Shown in pieces: positions 1 to 8,684 of a DNA stretch of 64,000 bases. The notes beneath the pieces are model-generated. The model searched no databases and was not told where the DNA came from. It saw only the letters and a program-made list of their open reading frames with translations. This stretch comes from Candidatus Cybelea sp. GTDB taxonomy: Bacteria > Vulcanimicrobiota > Vulcanimicrobiia > Vulcanimicrobiales > Vulcanimicrobiaceae. Positions within the stretch are counted from its first letter, which is position 1. Every line of letters begins with the position of its first letter. Location: the NCBI GenBank assembly GCA_036489315.1, contig DASXFZ010000012.1, positions 54,089 through 118,088 of the forward strand, read 5' to 3'. The translations under genes were made by a program, and so were the position numbers.

Positions 1-59
1 TCGAGGCCCATTCCGGGTACATGGTGTCACTTCGTGGAGCCGGAGTGAAGGCCCATTAG
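1..59 (+). other. Left-edge open frame, possible gene end
   Basis: The third frame is open from the window edge and reads EAHSGYMVSLRG, then AGVKAH, then a TAG ending at 59. A 'GYMVSLRG' stretch recalls the C-terminal part of bacterial ATP-phosphofructokinases, but only 18 residues are visible and the rest lies outside the window. The frame stays open after the TAG to about 389 without recognisable protein character. I cannot tell a gene end from chance. Confidence 0.15.
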
Positions 60-330
60 TCCCTCGATGCGCTGGGCCTACAAGCGCGGACGGCATCGCT
101 GACGCATGCGGGGAACGCGTACCGCAATCTGCTCGGGGGCGATCTCGGGAATAAAACGAGAGGCTCAGGAAGTAGGTCCCCACTTTTGTCAGACCCGAGT
201 CTCTCGTTAAGAAGCCCGCACAGAGGTCCGTGCTCGTGCGACGATTGCTACCCCATACCGTCGCGCACGTCGCCTGAGAAGGCTCGTCTAAGGAACGATC
301 ATCGGCCGAGAATGGTTCCCATCCTTAACG
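60..330. other. Gene-poor stretch with an imperfect inverted repeat
   Basis: No credible gene is seen here. Positions 155-169 (AACGAGAGGCTCAGG) and 194-208 form an inverted repeat with 13 of 15 matched positions and a 24-base loop. It has no T-run, so it is not a standard terminator. It lies downstream of argB's stop on the other strand and could help end that transcript, but this is weak. Confidence 0.3.
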
Positions 331-1137
331 TCATGCGGCGACGATCGTGCAGTCGCCGGAGAGGGCGGACGAAATTGGGTTGGCGGTGATCGCGCAGATG
401 TAGGCGGCGGTTGCACCGTTGCGGGCGGCAGCCGCAGCCGCGAGGAGTTTGGGCTTCATGCTGTTGCGGCATGCGCTCGTGTGCGCGAAGGTCGATGCTT
501 GATCGGCGGTGAGCCGGTCGATGCCCGAGGTGGGGTCGTCGACGTCGCGCAGCACGCGCGGAACATTCGTGACCAGCAGGAACGCGTCGGCCGCAAGTGC
601 GGCCGCGATCGCGCCGGCGGCGAGATCGGCGTTGACGTTGTAGGCGTGGCTGGCGTCTTGCGCGATTGCAAGCGGCGCGACCACCGGCAGAAATCCCGCA
701 GCGAGCAGCGTTTGGATGAGCTTCGGCTCGACGCGCGCGATCTCGCCGACATAGCCGAGATCCTCGCCGTTGATTCCCTGCGCGCGGCGGCCGATCAGCG
801 TTCCGCCGTCCTGACCCGAGATGCCGGCCGTGGGAAGCCCGAGGATCGTGCACGCGCGCACGAGGCGCTTGTTTAAGCGGCCGCAGAGCACGGCTTCAGT
901 TACGTCGAGGGTCGCGGCGTCGGTGACGCGCTGGCCGTCGATGCGTTCGCTCTCGACGCCCCGCTGCGCGAGCGCGGTATCGATCTCGGGGCCGCCGCCG
1001 TGCACGAGCACCACCGCCTGCCCGGCGCGCCAGCGGGCGGCGACCTCGGCCAGCAGCGGGTCGGGCCCTGTGGGCGGCCCGGCCATCGCGTTGCCGCCGT
1101 ATTTCACGACCAGGGTGGTTGCATAATCATGCGCCAT
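331..1137 (-). CDS. argB: Acetylglutamate kinase
   Basis: Phosphorylates N-acetylglutamate, the second step of arginine synthesis, in the cytoplasm. The 268-residue protein begins MAHDYATTLVVKYGGNAM, which carries the N-terminal kinase-fold Lys-Tyr-Gly-Gly, followed by the HGGGPEID substrate loop, GEDLGYVGEI and YNVNAD. The C-terminal KPKLLAA helix is the family's usual one, although the preceding 'NSM' differs from the common 'GGM'. I chose the ATG at 1137 because the longer reading upstream runs through argF in antisense. There is no Shine-Dalgarno; a TATATT (1150-1145 on this strand) ends 7 bases before the ATG, so a leaderless message is likely. It is the only arginine gene here that points left, and it shares its upstream region with argF. 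Confidence 0.93.
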   Translation of the reverse strand: MAHDYATTLVVKYGGNAMAGPPTGPDPLLAEVAARWRAGQAVVLVHGGGPEIDTALAQRGVESERIDGQRVTDAATLDVTEAVLCGRLNKRLVRACTILGLPTAGISGQDGGTLIGRRAQGINGEDLGYVGEIARVEPKLIQTLLAAGFLPVVAPLAIAQDASHAYNVNADLAAGAIAAALAADAFLLVTNVPRVLRDVDDPTSGIDRLTADQASTFAHTSACRNSMKPKLLAAAAAARNGATAAYICAITANPISSALSGDCTIVAA

Positions 1138-2140
1138 GTGCATAAATATACACGACGTGTATGTGGTAGCGCCAGCCCCTTCGCCCCTTTCCGGCTTGGC
1201 CGGGCGCCATTTTCTGGAAGTCGACGATCTTTCGCACGGCGAGCTGAGCGCGCTGCTGCGGCTTGCGGGGTTCTTGAAGGAACGGCCGGTGCGCGCCGCA
1301 AGCGCGCTGCTCAAGGGGCGGACCGTCGCGCTGCTTTTCGAAAAGCCGAGCCTGCGGACGCGGGTCTCCTTCGAGGTCGCGCTCACCCAACTGGGAGCGA
1401 CGCCGCTCTTCGCCCAGAGGTCGGAGTTCGCGATCGGCTCGCGCGAGACGCCCGAAGACGCCGCACGCGTGCTCTCGCGGTACGTCGACGCGGTGGTCAT
1501 CCGAACGCACGATCACGCCGGCCTGCAGCGCTTTGCCGCGGCAGCGAGCGTACCGGTGATCAACGCGCTCTCCGCGGACGCGCATCCGTGCCAGGCCTTG
1601 GCCGATCTGCAGACGCTGCGCGAACGCTTCGGCGAAGTCGCCGGATTGCGCATCGCGTACGTCGGCGACGGGCGCAACAACGTTGCGGCGTCGCTGGCAC
1701 GCGCGGCCGTGATGATGGGCGCGACGATGCACTTCGGATCGCCGCCGACGCATCGCCCCTCAGAAACCTTTCTCGCGCAGCTGGCGCGTTTGGGAAAGGC
1801 CTCGGGCGGCTGCGCGCGCGCGTTCGCCAATCCGGTGCGCGCGGTGCGGGGCGCGGATGCGATCTACACCGACGTCTGGACCTCGATGGGCGAGGAGCGG
1901 TTTCGCGAGCGCAACGACGCGATGCTGCGCCCCTACGGCGTTACCGGCGAACTAATGGCCTACGCCGCGCCGCACGCCGCCTTCTTACACTGTCTGCCGG
2001 CCCACCGCGGCGAGGAGGTCACCGCGGAGGTGATCGACGGACCGCAGAGCGCCGTCTTCGATCAAGCCGAGAACCGCATGCACGCGCAAAAAGCGCTGCT
2101 CCTCGCACTCTTGACCGACAGCAAAGGATTTCCGATATGA
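1136..2140 (+). CDS. argF: Ornithine carbamoyltransferase
   Basis: Makes citrulline from ornithine and carbamoyl phosphate. Signatures in order are the phosphate-binding loop KPSLRTRVSFE, HPCQ, the DxWxSMG ornithine loop (DVWTSMG) and HCLPAHRGEEV with the catalytic Cys. Length (about 325-334 residues) fits the family. The start is uncertain: ATG 1136 overlaps argB's own start and would place the ARG-box inside the gene, whereas in-frame GTGs at 1157 and 1163 would leave the operator outside. Residues before 'GRHFLEVDDLS' are not conserved in the family, so a later start is plausible. It is the first gene of a tightly overlapping run and ends in ATGA with argR. Confidence 0.92.
   Translation: MCINIHDVYVVAPAPSPLSGLAGRHFLEVDDLSHGELSALLRLAGFLKERPVRAASALLKGRTVALLFEKPSLRTRVSFEVALTQLGATPLFAQRSEFAIGSRETPEDAARVLSRYVDAVVIRTHDHAGLQRFAAAASVPVINALSADAHPCQALADLQTLRERFGEVAGLRIAYVGDGRNNVAASLARAAVMMGATMHFGSPPTHRPSETFLAQLARLGKASGGCARAFANPVRAVRGADAIYTDVWTSMGEERFRERNDAMLRPYGVTGELMAYAAPHAAFLHCLPAHRGEEVTAEVIDGPQSAVFDQAENRMHAQKALLLALLTDSKGFPI
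1139..1161. promoter_or_regulatory. ARG-box-like operator between argB and argF
   Basis: TGCATAAATATACA (1139-1152) is a near-palindrome of the TGnATwwwwATnCA kind bound by ArgR. A second palindrome, TACACGACGTGTA (1149-1161), overlaps its right edge. Together they lie over the presumed -10 of argB and the 5' end of argF. An argR gene lies in the same operon, so ArgR binding here would control both directions. The match is by eye and binding is inferred. Confidence 0.6.
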
Positions 2141-2607
2141 AAGATCGCCGGCAACGTGCTATCCTCACCCTCGTGGCAACGCGTCCGGTCCGCTCGCAAG
2201 AAGAGCTCGTCGCGCTGCTGCGCCGGCAGGGCTTCGAGGTGACGCAGGCGACCGTCTCGCGCGATATCAAAGAGCTGCGGCTGACGAAGGTGCCAATTAC
2301 GTCGGAGGAGGGCGGCGCCTTCAAATACGTCGTGCCGAGCGCGGCCGCGAACTACGTCAGCCGGCTGCACCGCGCGATGGCGGAGCTGACGACAACGATC
2401 GAAGCGAGCGGAAATCTGATCGTGATCCACACCGCGCCGGGGAGCGCGATGATGCTGGCTTCGGCCGTCGACGAAGCCGCGTGGCCGGAAGTTCTCGGGA
2501 CGATCGGCGGTGACGACACGATTTTGATCGTCGTGCGTTCTGCGGAAGAGACGCCGTTCGTGCGGCAGCGGTTCGCCGACCTTCGCGGCCAAGCGGAGGC
2601 GGCATGA
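2137..2607 (+). CDS. argR: Arginine repressor ArgR
   Basis: DNA-binding regulator of arginine genes with L-arginine as co-effector. The 156-residue protein has the N-terminal winged helix (SQEELVALLRRQGF followed by TQATVSRDIKEL) and the C-terminal oligomerisation and arginine-binding half with GTIGGDDT, the family's GD-D signature. It starts inside argF's stop (ATGA at 2137-2140) and overlaps argG by four bases, so it is translated with the enzymes it should control. The ARG-box-like site at 1139-1161 is the obvious target, giving autoregulation. AhrC-like activator roles in catabolism cannot be excluded. Confidence 0.9.
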   Translation: MKDRRQRAILTLVATRPVRSQEELVALLRRQGFEVTQATVSRDIKELRLTKVPITSEEGGAFKYVVPSAAANYVSRLHRAMAELTTTIEASGNLIVIHTAPGSAMMLASAVDEAAWPEVLGTIGGDDTILIVVRSAEETPFVRQRFADLRGQAEAA

Positions 2608-3824
2608 GCCGTATCGTCCTGGCCTACTCGGGCGGACTCGACACGTCGGTTCTGCTCAAGAAGCTGATCCTCGAAGGGAGCGACGTCATCGCCATGACGG
2701 TCGACCTCGGAGAGAGCGACGCGGTCGCGGGGAGCGGCGCCCGCGCTGCATTGGAAGCGGTGCGCGCCAAAGCCTTGAGCCTTGGCGCGTCAGCTGCGGT
2801 GCTCGTCGACGCGCGCGAGCGCTTCATCTCCGATTATGCGTTTGCGGCGCTGCGCGCCAACGCGCTCTACCAAGACGTCTATCCGCTCTCTGCGGCGCTT
2901 TCTCGCCCGCTGATCGCCGAACTGCTCGTGCAGACTGCCCACGAGTACGGCGCGACGACGGTGGCGCACGGCTGTACCGGCAAAGGCAACGACCAAGTGC
3001 GCATCGAGCTCGGTGTGCGCGCGCTCGATCCAACGCTGGTCTGCCGTGCGCCGCTGCGGGAATCGCCGCTCTCGCGCCCCGACGCGATCGCTTACGCTGC
3101 CGAGCACGGCATACCGATCGCGCACACGGTCGAGAAGCCCTATTCGATCGACGCGAATCTGTGGGGGCGGTCGATCGAGGCCGGGGTGCTCGAGGATCCG
3201 GCGAACGCACCGCCCGAAGACGCGTATGCTTGGACGCGTTCGCCCGAAGCCGCGCCGCCGGTTCCCCAGGAGATCGTCGTCGCGTTCGATTCGGGCGAAC
3301 CGAGCATCGCCGGCGCTCGCGGCGCGGCGATGACCGCCGAGCTCAATCGCGTAGCCGGCGCGCACGGCATCGGCCGGATCGATCTGATCGAAGACCGGGT
3401 CGTCGGCCTGAAGTCGCGCGAGATCTACGAATGCCCGGCGGCAATCGTCCTTATTGCAGCGCACCGCGCGCTCGAGCGGCTCGTGCTGACGCGCGACGAG
3501 TTGCGTTTCAAGGCGCTCGCCGATCAGCGTTACGCGGAGCTGATCTACGACGGGCTCTGGATGCAGCCGCTGCGGGCGGCGCTCGATGCGTTGTACGCGA
3601 GTTTTGCGACGCGGATGAGTGGGGAGGTGCGCCTGCGGCTGTATCGCGGGAACGCAACCGTTATCGGGCTGCATTCGCCCAACGGGCTGTACCGCGAGCG
3701 TCTGGCGACCTATGGCACGCGCGACGAGTTCGATCATCAGGCGGCCGGCGGATTCATCGCGCTGCAGGCGCTGCCGCTCGAAGCGTTCGCGGCAGCGGCC
3801 GCGCGCGAGCGCGTCGCAACATAG
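2604..3824 (+). CDS. argG: Argininosuccinate synthase
   Basis: Condenses citrulline and aspartate using ATP. The N-terminal AYSGGLDTS is the ATP pyrophosphatase P-loop. HGCTGKGNDQVR (about residues 116-127) and the WGRSIEAGVLEDP region are further family hallmarks. Length, 406 residues, is typical. ATG 2604 lies in argR's stop (ATGA), so there is translational coupling. The C-terminal arm is present and no lesion is seen. Confidence 0.95.
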   Translation: MSRIVLAYSGGLDTSVLLKKLILEGSDVIAMTVDLGESDAVAGSGARAALEAVRAKALSLGASAAVLVDARERFISDYAFAALRANALYQDVYPLSAALSRPLIAELLVQTAHEYGATTVAHGCTGKGNDQVRIELGVRALDPTLVCRAPLRESPLSRPDAIAYAAEHGIPIAHTVEKPYSIDANLWGRSIEAGVLEDPANAPPEDAYAWTRSPEAAPPVPQEIVVAFDSGEPSIAGARGAAMTAELNRVAGAHGIGRIDLIEDRVVGLKSREIYECPAAIVLIAAHRALERLVLTRDELRFKALADQRYAELIYDGLWMQPLRAALDALYASFATRMSGEVRLRLYRGNATVIGLHSPNGLYRERLATYGTRDEFDHQAAGGFIALQALPLEAFAAAAARERVAT

Positions 3825-3840
3825 GATTTCGCAGGTGAGC

Positions 3841-5241
3841 ATGCTCCAGTGGGGCGGACGCTTCGCGAACGCACCCGATCCGCAACTCCTCGCGTTCGGC
3901 TCCTCGCTCGAAGAAGATCTCGTGCTCGCCGCGTTCGACGTCGAGTGCTCGCGCGCGCACGTTGCGGCGTTGCGGGCAGGGGGAATCATCGACGAGCCGC
4001 AGGCGACGACGCTGCTGGGCGCGCTGGAGAGCGTGCGCGACGAGATTACCGACGGCAGCTTCGCGCAGACGGCGCGTGCCGGCGGGTTCGAAGACGTGCA
4101 TGGGGCGATCGACGCGCGCGTTCGCGCCCTCGCCGGCGAGACCGGCGAGTGGCTGCACGCGGGGCGTAGCCGCAACGATCAGGTCGCGACGACGCTGCTT
4201 CTCTACGTGCGCGACCGCGCGGGCAGCGCCGCGCGATGCGCGCACGCGATCGCACGCGCGATCGGCGAGCGCGCACGCGGCGAGTTCGAAGCGGGAACGC
4301 TGCTGGCGGCCTGCACGCATCGGCAGCCGGCGCAGCCGGCGATGCTCGCGTTCGTGCTGATGGCCTGGGCCGAACCGTTCGTGCGTGCAACTTCGCGCTT
4401 TTTGGCGGCGCGGCGCGCAGCGGCGGCCGCGTGTCCGCTCGGCAGCGCAGCGCTGGCGGGGTCGAGCCTGCCGCTCGACCGGATGCGGGCAGCCGATGCG
4501 CTCGCCTTCGCTGCGCCCGCGCGCAACGCGCTCGACGCGATCGGCAACCGCGACGCGGCGCTCGATCTGGCGCACGCGTTCGTGCGGGCGACGATCGATG
4601 CGTCGCGCATCTGCGAGGAACTGATCGCGTGGGCCGCGCCTGCCTACGGTTACGTGCAGCTAGGGGACGCGGCGTCGACCGGATCGAGCTTGATGCCGCA
4701 GAAGCGCAATCCCGATCCCTTCGAGCTCGTGCGCGCTCGGGCGGCGGCGGGCGTGGGGAGGTATGCCGGTGCGCTGGCAACGCTCTGCGGGCTCGCGCCC
4801 TCGTACCAGCGCGACCTGCAGGTCACCAAGAGTCAGATCATCGCGATCGTCGAGGATTCGCTGCGCACGCTCGAAGCATTCGCGCGGGCGTTCGACGCGG
4901 TGACGTTCGTGCGGGAGAAGATGGCGGCGGGCGCACTCGAGGGGTACACCGTGGCGACCGACGTCGCCGACGCGCTGATCGGACACGGCGTGACGGCGCG
5001 CACGGCGCATGCGCTCGTCGGTGCGGCGGTGGCGCGTGCGGAGTCGGAGCAGCGCGCGCTGGCCGCGCAAGATTTTGCGTGGCTCGCGGGCGAGAGCGGA
5101 ATTGCGTCGCTGCCGGCGCCGCTCGACGCGCAAGCCTCGGTCGAAGGGAAAAGGACGCGCGGCTCGACCTCACCCGACGAAGTGCGCCGCCAACTCGCCT
5201 CGCTGGAATCCGAGCTGCGCAACCTGCAGACGCAGTTGTGA
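3841..5241 (+). CDS. argH: Argininosuccinate lyase
   Basis: Splits argininosuccinate to arginine and fumarate, the last biosynthetic step. The protein begins MLQWGGRF, the usual N-terminus. HAGRSRNDQ and the fumarase/lyase-superfamily signature GSSLMPQKRNP, which carries the catalytic Ser in a mobile loop, are both intact. Length is 466 residues. A GTG two codons earlier (3835) has AGGA eight bases upstream and could be the real start; the difference is two residues. The gap to argG is only 10-16 bases and argC overlaps the stop. Confidence 0.94.
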   Translation: MLQWGGRFANAPDPQLLAFGSSLEEDLVLAAFDVECSRAHVAALRAGGIIDEPQATTLLGALESVRDEITDGSFAQTARAGGFEDVHGAIDARVRALAGETGEWLHAGRSRNDQVATTLLLYVRDRAGSAARCAHAIARAIGERARGEFEAGTLLAACTHRQPAQPAMLAFVLMAWAEPFVRATSRFLAARRAAAAACPLGSAALAGSSLPLDRMRAADALAFAAPARNALDAIGNRDAALDLAHAFVRATIDASRICEELIAWAAPAYGYVQLGDAASTGSSLMPQKRNPDPFELVRARAAAGVGRYAGALATLCGLAPSYQRDLQVTKSQIIAIVEDSLRTLEAFARAFDAVTFVREKMAAGALEGYTVATDVADALIGHGVTARTAHALVGAAVARAESEQRALAAQDFAWLAGESGIASLPAPLDAQASVEGKRTRGSTSPDEVRRQLASLESELRNLQTQL

Positions 5242-6206
5242 CCCGCGTGCACGTGACCGGCGCAGCCGGGTATGCGGCGGCCGAGGCCGTTCGATGGCTG
5301 CACGCGCATCCGTTCGTCGAGGTCGGCGTGGTCGAGAGCCGCAGCCACGCGGGCGAGCGGCTCGGCGACCACTTTGCGCTGCTGCGCGACGCGCCGTACT
5401 GCTGCGCGGAGCCGGGCAGCGTGCTGCAGAGCGCCTGCGCCGGCGACGTGGCGATCGTCGGCGGAACCGATGACGAATCGCGCGCGATCGTGCCGCGGCT
5501 TCTCGAGGCCGGACTGCGCGCGATCGATCTCTCCGCGCAGTATCGCGCCGACGCCTCCGCGGCGTACGGCTTGTGTGAGTGGGAACGGGCGGCAATCGCG
5601 CAGGCACGCCTGGTCGCCAATCCCGGCTGCTACCCGACGGCGACCCTGCTTTCGCTGCTGCCGCTGGGGACGATCGGCACGCCGCGTCAGGTCGTGATCG
5701 ATGCGAAGAGCGGCATCACCGGCGCCGGACGCCGTCCGCGCGTGGAATCGCTCTTCGCCGAAGTGAACGGCGAGATTCGTGCCTACGGCTTGGAGGGACA
5801 CCGCCATCAGGCGGAGATCGAGCGCGCACTGCGTGCCGGGGGAATTCGGGCGAGCGTCACCTTTACGCCGCACGTCGTGCCGATCGCGCGGGGCATGCTC
5901 GTAGACGCCTACGCGATCTTCGAGGAGGCGCTCGACGCGCACGCGGTGCAGGCGGCCTATGAGTTCGCTTATGCGGGAAGCCCGTTCGTGCGCGTGCTCG
6001 CCGCCGGCCGGACGCCCAGCGTCGCAGGGGTCGTGGGAACCAACGGCGCGGAGCTGCGCGTCGACGTTCAAGGCTGCGTCGTGCGCGCGATCTGCGCGAT
6101 CGACAACCTCGGCAAGGGCGCGGCCGGACAGGCCGTTCAGAATCTCAACATCATGCTGGGACTCCCGGAGGAGAGCGGGTTTGGCAATCGCATCGTCGTC
6201 GCTTGA
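5238..6206 (+). CDS. argC: N-acetyl-gamma-glutamyl-phosphate reductase
   Basis: Reduces N-acetylglutamyl phosphate to the semialdehyde with NADPH. The catalytic Cys lies in NPGCYPT (about residue 133), with the preceding Rossmann half starting VHVTGAAGYAAAE and a later GHRHQAEIE active-site segment. The usual G-x-G-x-x-G appears as GAAGYA. It is 322 residues long. The GTG at 5238 lies inside argH's stop (GTGA). The much longer open frame upstream is argH read out of frame and was discarded. Confidence 0.94.
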   Translation: MTRVHVTGAAGYAAAEAVRWLHAHPFVEVGVVESRSHAGERLGDHFALLRDAPYCCAEPGSVLQSACAGDVAIVGGTDDESRAIVPRLLEAGLRAIDLSAQYRADASAAYGLCEWERAAIAQARLVANPGCYPTATLLSLLPLGTIGTPRQVVIDAKSGITGAGRRPRVESLFAEVNGEIRAYGLEGHRHQAEIERALRAGGIRASVTFTPHVVPIARGMLVDAYAIFEEALDAHAVQAAYEFAYAGSPFVRVLAAGRTPSVAGVVGTNGAELRVDVQGCVVRAICAIDNLGKGAAGQAVQNLNIMLGLPEESGFGNRIVVA

Positions 6207-7398
6207 GCTGATCGCCCTGAGAGGCGGCCTGGGCTGCGTCCCGGGCGTGCGCCTCGCGGGCGTGCACGCCGGGATCAAGCCGCGCAAGCGCGACCTGGCG
6301 CTGGTGCTCTTCGATACACCGCAGAGCTGCGCGGCGGTGGTGACGACCAACGACATCAAGGCCGCACCCCTGCTGGTGAGCGCGGAACACCTCGGGCGCT
6401 CGCCGGCGATGCGCGCGATCGTCTGCAATTCGGGCTGCGCGAACGCCTGCACGGGCGAACGCGGCGAGCGCGACGCGCGCGCGACCGCGCGCCAAGCGGC
6501 GGCGCTGCTCGATCTGCTGCCCTCGCAGGTCGTCGTCGCGTCGACCGGCGTGATCGGCGTGCCGCTGGCGATCGATCGCGTGCAGCGCGGCTTGGAGCGC
6601 GCCGCGATGCAGCTCGATTTCGGCGGGAAGGCGGCCTACGACGCGGCCGAAGCGATCATGACGACCGATCGCGTGCCGAAACTCTCGGCCTACGCGTTCT
6701 ATCACGAGGATCGCAAATACGTCGTCGGCGGGATCGCCAAAGGGTCGGGAATGATCGCTCCCAACATGGCGACGATGCTCGCCTTTATCGCCACGGATTT
6801 TCCCCTCTCGCGCGGCGGCCTCGCGCGCGTGCTGGAGAGCGCCAGCGACGCGAGCTTCAACATGATTTCGGTCGACGGCGACATGTCGACTAACGACGCG
6901 GTGTACGCATTCGCTCCGGCACTGCTCGACGGCGGCGAAGCACCCCCGGCCTGCGCGCGGGCGCTGCACGCCGTCTGTCTCGATCTCGCGCAGGCGATGG
7001 TCGCCGACGGCGAGGGCGCGACCAAATCGCTCGAGGTGCGGGTGAGCCAGGCGCGCGACGTAGCGCAGGCGCGGCAGATCGCGCGCGCGATCATCAACAG
7101 CAACCTCGTCAAGACGGCGATCTACGGCGAAGATCCGAACTGGGGACGGATCGTCGCGGCCGCGGGTGCGGCGCGCGCGCAGCTCGATCCGGCGTGCTGG
7201 TCGCTCTATCTCAACGGAAAGCCGTGGGTCGCGCAGGGCGCGATCGAGCTGCTTTCGGAGGCCGAGGCGCATCGCGAACTGGAGGGTTCGGCGATCGGCG
7301 TCGAGCTGCGCCTGGGGATCGGTGAAGCCGAGGCGACCGGTTGGGGCTGCGATCTCTCGCGCGACTACGTGCGCATCAACGCGAGCTACCGCACCTGA
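6181..7398 (+). CDS. argJ: Bifunctional ornithine acetyltransferase / N-acetylglutamate synthase
   Basis: Recycles the acetyl group from N-acetylornithine to glutamate. The precursor self-cleaves before the Thr of the APNMATMLAF motif, seen here intact after KGSGMI. STGVIG, DGDMSTNDA and EDPNWGRI are also present. I chose TTG 6181 because a strong Shine-Dalgarno, GGAGGAGAG (6167-6175), sits five bases upstream and the product then starts right before the conserved 'GGLGCVPGVRLAGVHAGIK'. This gives 405 residues and a 26-base overlap with argC. Whether it also makes acetylglutamate from acetyl-CoA cannot be told; no argA is in the window. Confidence 0.92.
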   Translation: MAIASSSLELIALRGGLGCVPGVRLAGVHAGIKPRKRDLALVLFDTPQSCAAVVTTNDIKAAPLLVSAEHLGRSPAMRAIVCNSGCANACTGERGERDARATARQAAALLDLLPSQVVVASTGVIGVPLAIDRVQRGLERAAMQLDFGGKAAYDAAEAIMTTDRVPKLSAYAFYHEDRKYVVGGIAKGSGMIAPNMATMLAFIATDFPLSRGGLARVLESASDASFNMISVDGDMSTNDAVYAFAPALLDGGEAPPACARALHAVCLDLAQAMVADGEGATKSLEVRVSQARDVAQARQIARAIINSNLVKTAIYGEDPNWGRIVAAAGAARAQLDPACWSLYLNGKPWVAQGAIELLSEAEAHRELEGSAIGVELRLGIGEAEATGWGCDLSRDYVRINASYRT

Positions 7399-8588
7399 TG
7401 CTCGCCGGCGGATTTCTCGATACCTACCGGCGTGCGCCGATCACGATCGTCGCGGGCGACGGCTGCGAGGTCGTCGACGAGAACGGAAAGCGGTATCTGG
7501 ATTGCATCGGCGGCCTTGCGGTCTGCGCGCTCGGGCACGCTCACCCGGCGATCGCCGACGCGGTCGCTTCGCAGGCGCGCCGGCTCGTGCATGCGAGCAA
7601 TCTCTACCACCACGAGCCCGCGACCTCGCTCGTGCGCGAGCTGCTCGCGCGCTCGGGGATGGATGCGGTCTTTCTTTGCAACTCGGGAGCGGAGGCCAAC
7701 GAAGCCGCGATCAAACTCGCGCGCAAGTGGGCCTACCGCCGCGGCGAGCGCGAACGGCGGACGATACTGGCCTGCAGCGGTTCCTTCCACGGGCGCACGC
7801 TCGGCGCGCTCGCGGCGACGGCCAACGCCGCGTATCACGAGGGATTCGAACCGTTGCCGGCGGGCTTTGCGTTTACGCCGTTCAACGACGTCGCAGCGCT
7901 GGAGGGAGCGATCGACGAGCAGGTCGCCGCGCTGATCGTCGAGCCGGTGCAGGGAGAGAGCGGCGTGCATCCGGCGAGCGTGGAGTTTCTTTCTCGCGCG
8001 CGGCAGCTCTGCAGCGAACGCGGCGCGTTGCTCGTCTTCGACGAGATTCAGTGCGGGGCCGGACGGACGGGGAGCTTCTTCGCGTTCGAGCAGTTCGGTA
8101 TTGGACCGGATATCGTGACGCTGGCGAAGGCGCTGGCGAACGGTCTGCCGATCGGCGCGACAATTGCGAACGAACGCGCCGCGATCGGCTTTGCGCCGGG
8201 CGATCACGGCTCGACCTTCGGCGGCTCCCCAATTCCGTGCGCGGCCGCGATGGCACATTTGCGCGTTCGAGACGAACTCGATCTCGACGCTGCCGTGCGC
8301 GAGCGCTCCGCGCAGCTCTTCGAGGCGTTGGGAGCGCTGGCACGGGCGCGGCCCGACGTCTTTGGCGCGCCGCGCGGGATGGGTCTGCTCATCGGTCTGC
8401 CCGTCGCCGCACCGCACGAAGCGAGCGCTTTAGCGGGCGCCGCCCGGGCAAACGGGCTGCTCCTCGGAACCGCCGGAGGCAACACGCTGCGCTTTGCGCC
8501 GCCGCTAATTATTTCCGAGGCAGACGTATCTCGCGCGGTGTCACTGCTGCGCGAGGTGGCGTTTTATATTTGTAAAAGCGTGGAATAA
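7398..8588 (+). CDS. argD: Acetylornithine aminotransferase
   Basis: PLP-dependent class III transaminase that converts N-acetylglutamate semialdehyde to N-acetylornithine. FLCNSGAEANEAAIKLAR, GSFHGRT, the DEIQCGAGRTG aspartate strand and the PLP lysine in TLAKALANG are all present. It has 396 residues. ATG 7398 shares one base with argJ's stop (TGATG). It closes the arginine run; a hairpin at 8651-8677 follows. Succinyl-DAP or ornithine transaminase activity is possible for the fold, but the context points to ArgD. Confidence 0.93.
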   Translation: MLAGGFLDTYRRAPITIVAGDGCEVVDENGKRYLDCIGGLAVCALGHAHPAIADAVASQARRLVHASNLYHHEPATSLVRELLARSGMDAVFLCNSGAEANEAAIKLARKWAYRRGERERRTILACSGSFHGRTLGALAATANAAYHEGFEPLPAGFAFTPFNDVAALEGAIDEQVAALIVEPVQGESGVHPASVEFLSRARQLCSERGALLVFDEIQCGAGRTGSFFAFEQFGIGPDIVTLAKALANGLPIGATIANERAAIGFAPGDHGSTFGGSPIPCAAAMAHLRVRDELDLDAAVRERSAQLFEALGALARARPDVFGAPRGMGLLIGLPVAAPHEASALAGAARANGLLLGTAGGNTLRFAPPLIISEADVSRAVSLLREVAFYICKSVE

Positions 8589-8593
8589 GGTTA

Positions 8594-8640
8594 GCGTAAG
8601 TCTCCTGGAGAGGGCACAGTCCATTGCAGTAGCTTACTCG
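8594..8640 (+). other. Possible structured RNA tail after argD
   Basis: GCGTAAG (8594-8600) can pair with CTTAC (8633-8637) and its flank, with a small inner hairpin TCTC-CTG-GAGA. It lies between argD and the hairpin at 8651. I recognise no known RNA family, and the pairing could be chance. Confidence 0.2.
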
Positions 8641-8650
8641 CAAGAAAACA

Positions 8651-8677
8651 CGGGGCCCGTTTAAAACGCGGGCCCCG
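8651..8677 (+). terminator. Hairpin after the arginine operon
   Basis: A perfect nine-base stem, CGGGGCCCG (8651-8659) with CGGGCCCCG (8669-8677), around a nine-base loop. On the plus strand only CTCCCCTTT follows, so it is a weak intrinsic terminator. On the minus strand TGTTTTCTT follows, so it may work in both directions. Confidence 0.55.
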
Positions 8678-8684
8678 CTCCCCT

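Noticed and set aside
331..1500. Longer argB reading to 1500
   Set aside because: The 121 extra residues are antisense to argF and lack conservation. Acetylglutamate kinase starts just before the KYGGNAM segment.
2790..4175. 461-residue minus-strand frame over argG/argH
   Set aside because: A GC-rich shadow frame with Arg/Ala/Ser bias and no known motifs, opposite two certain genes.
4236..5237. Long open reading frame before argC
   Set aside because: It is argH read in a shifted frame. The protein is Arg/Ala-rich without family features, and argC has a clear GTG start at 5238.
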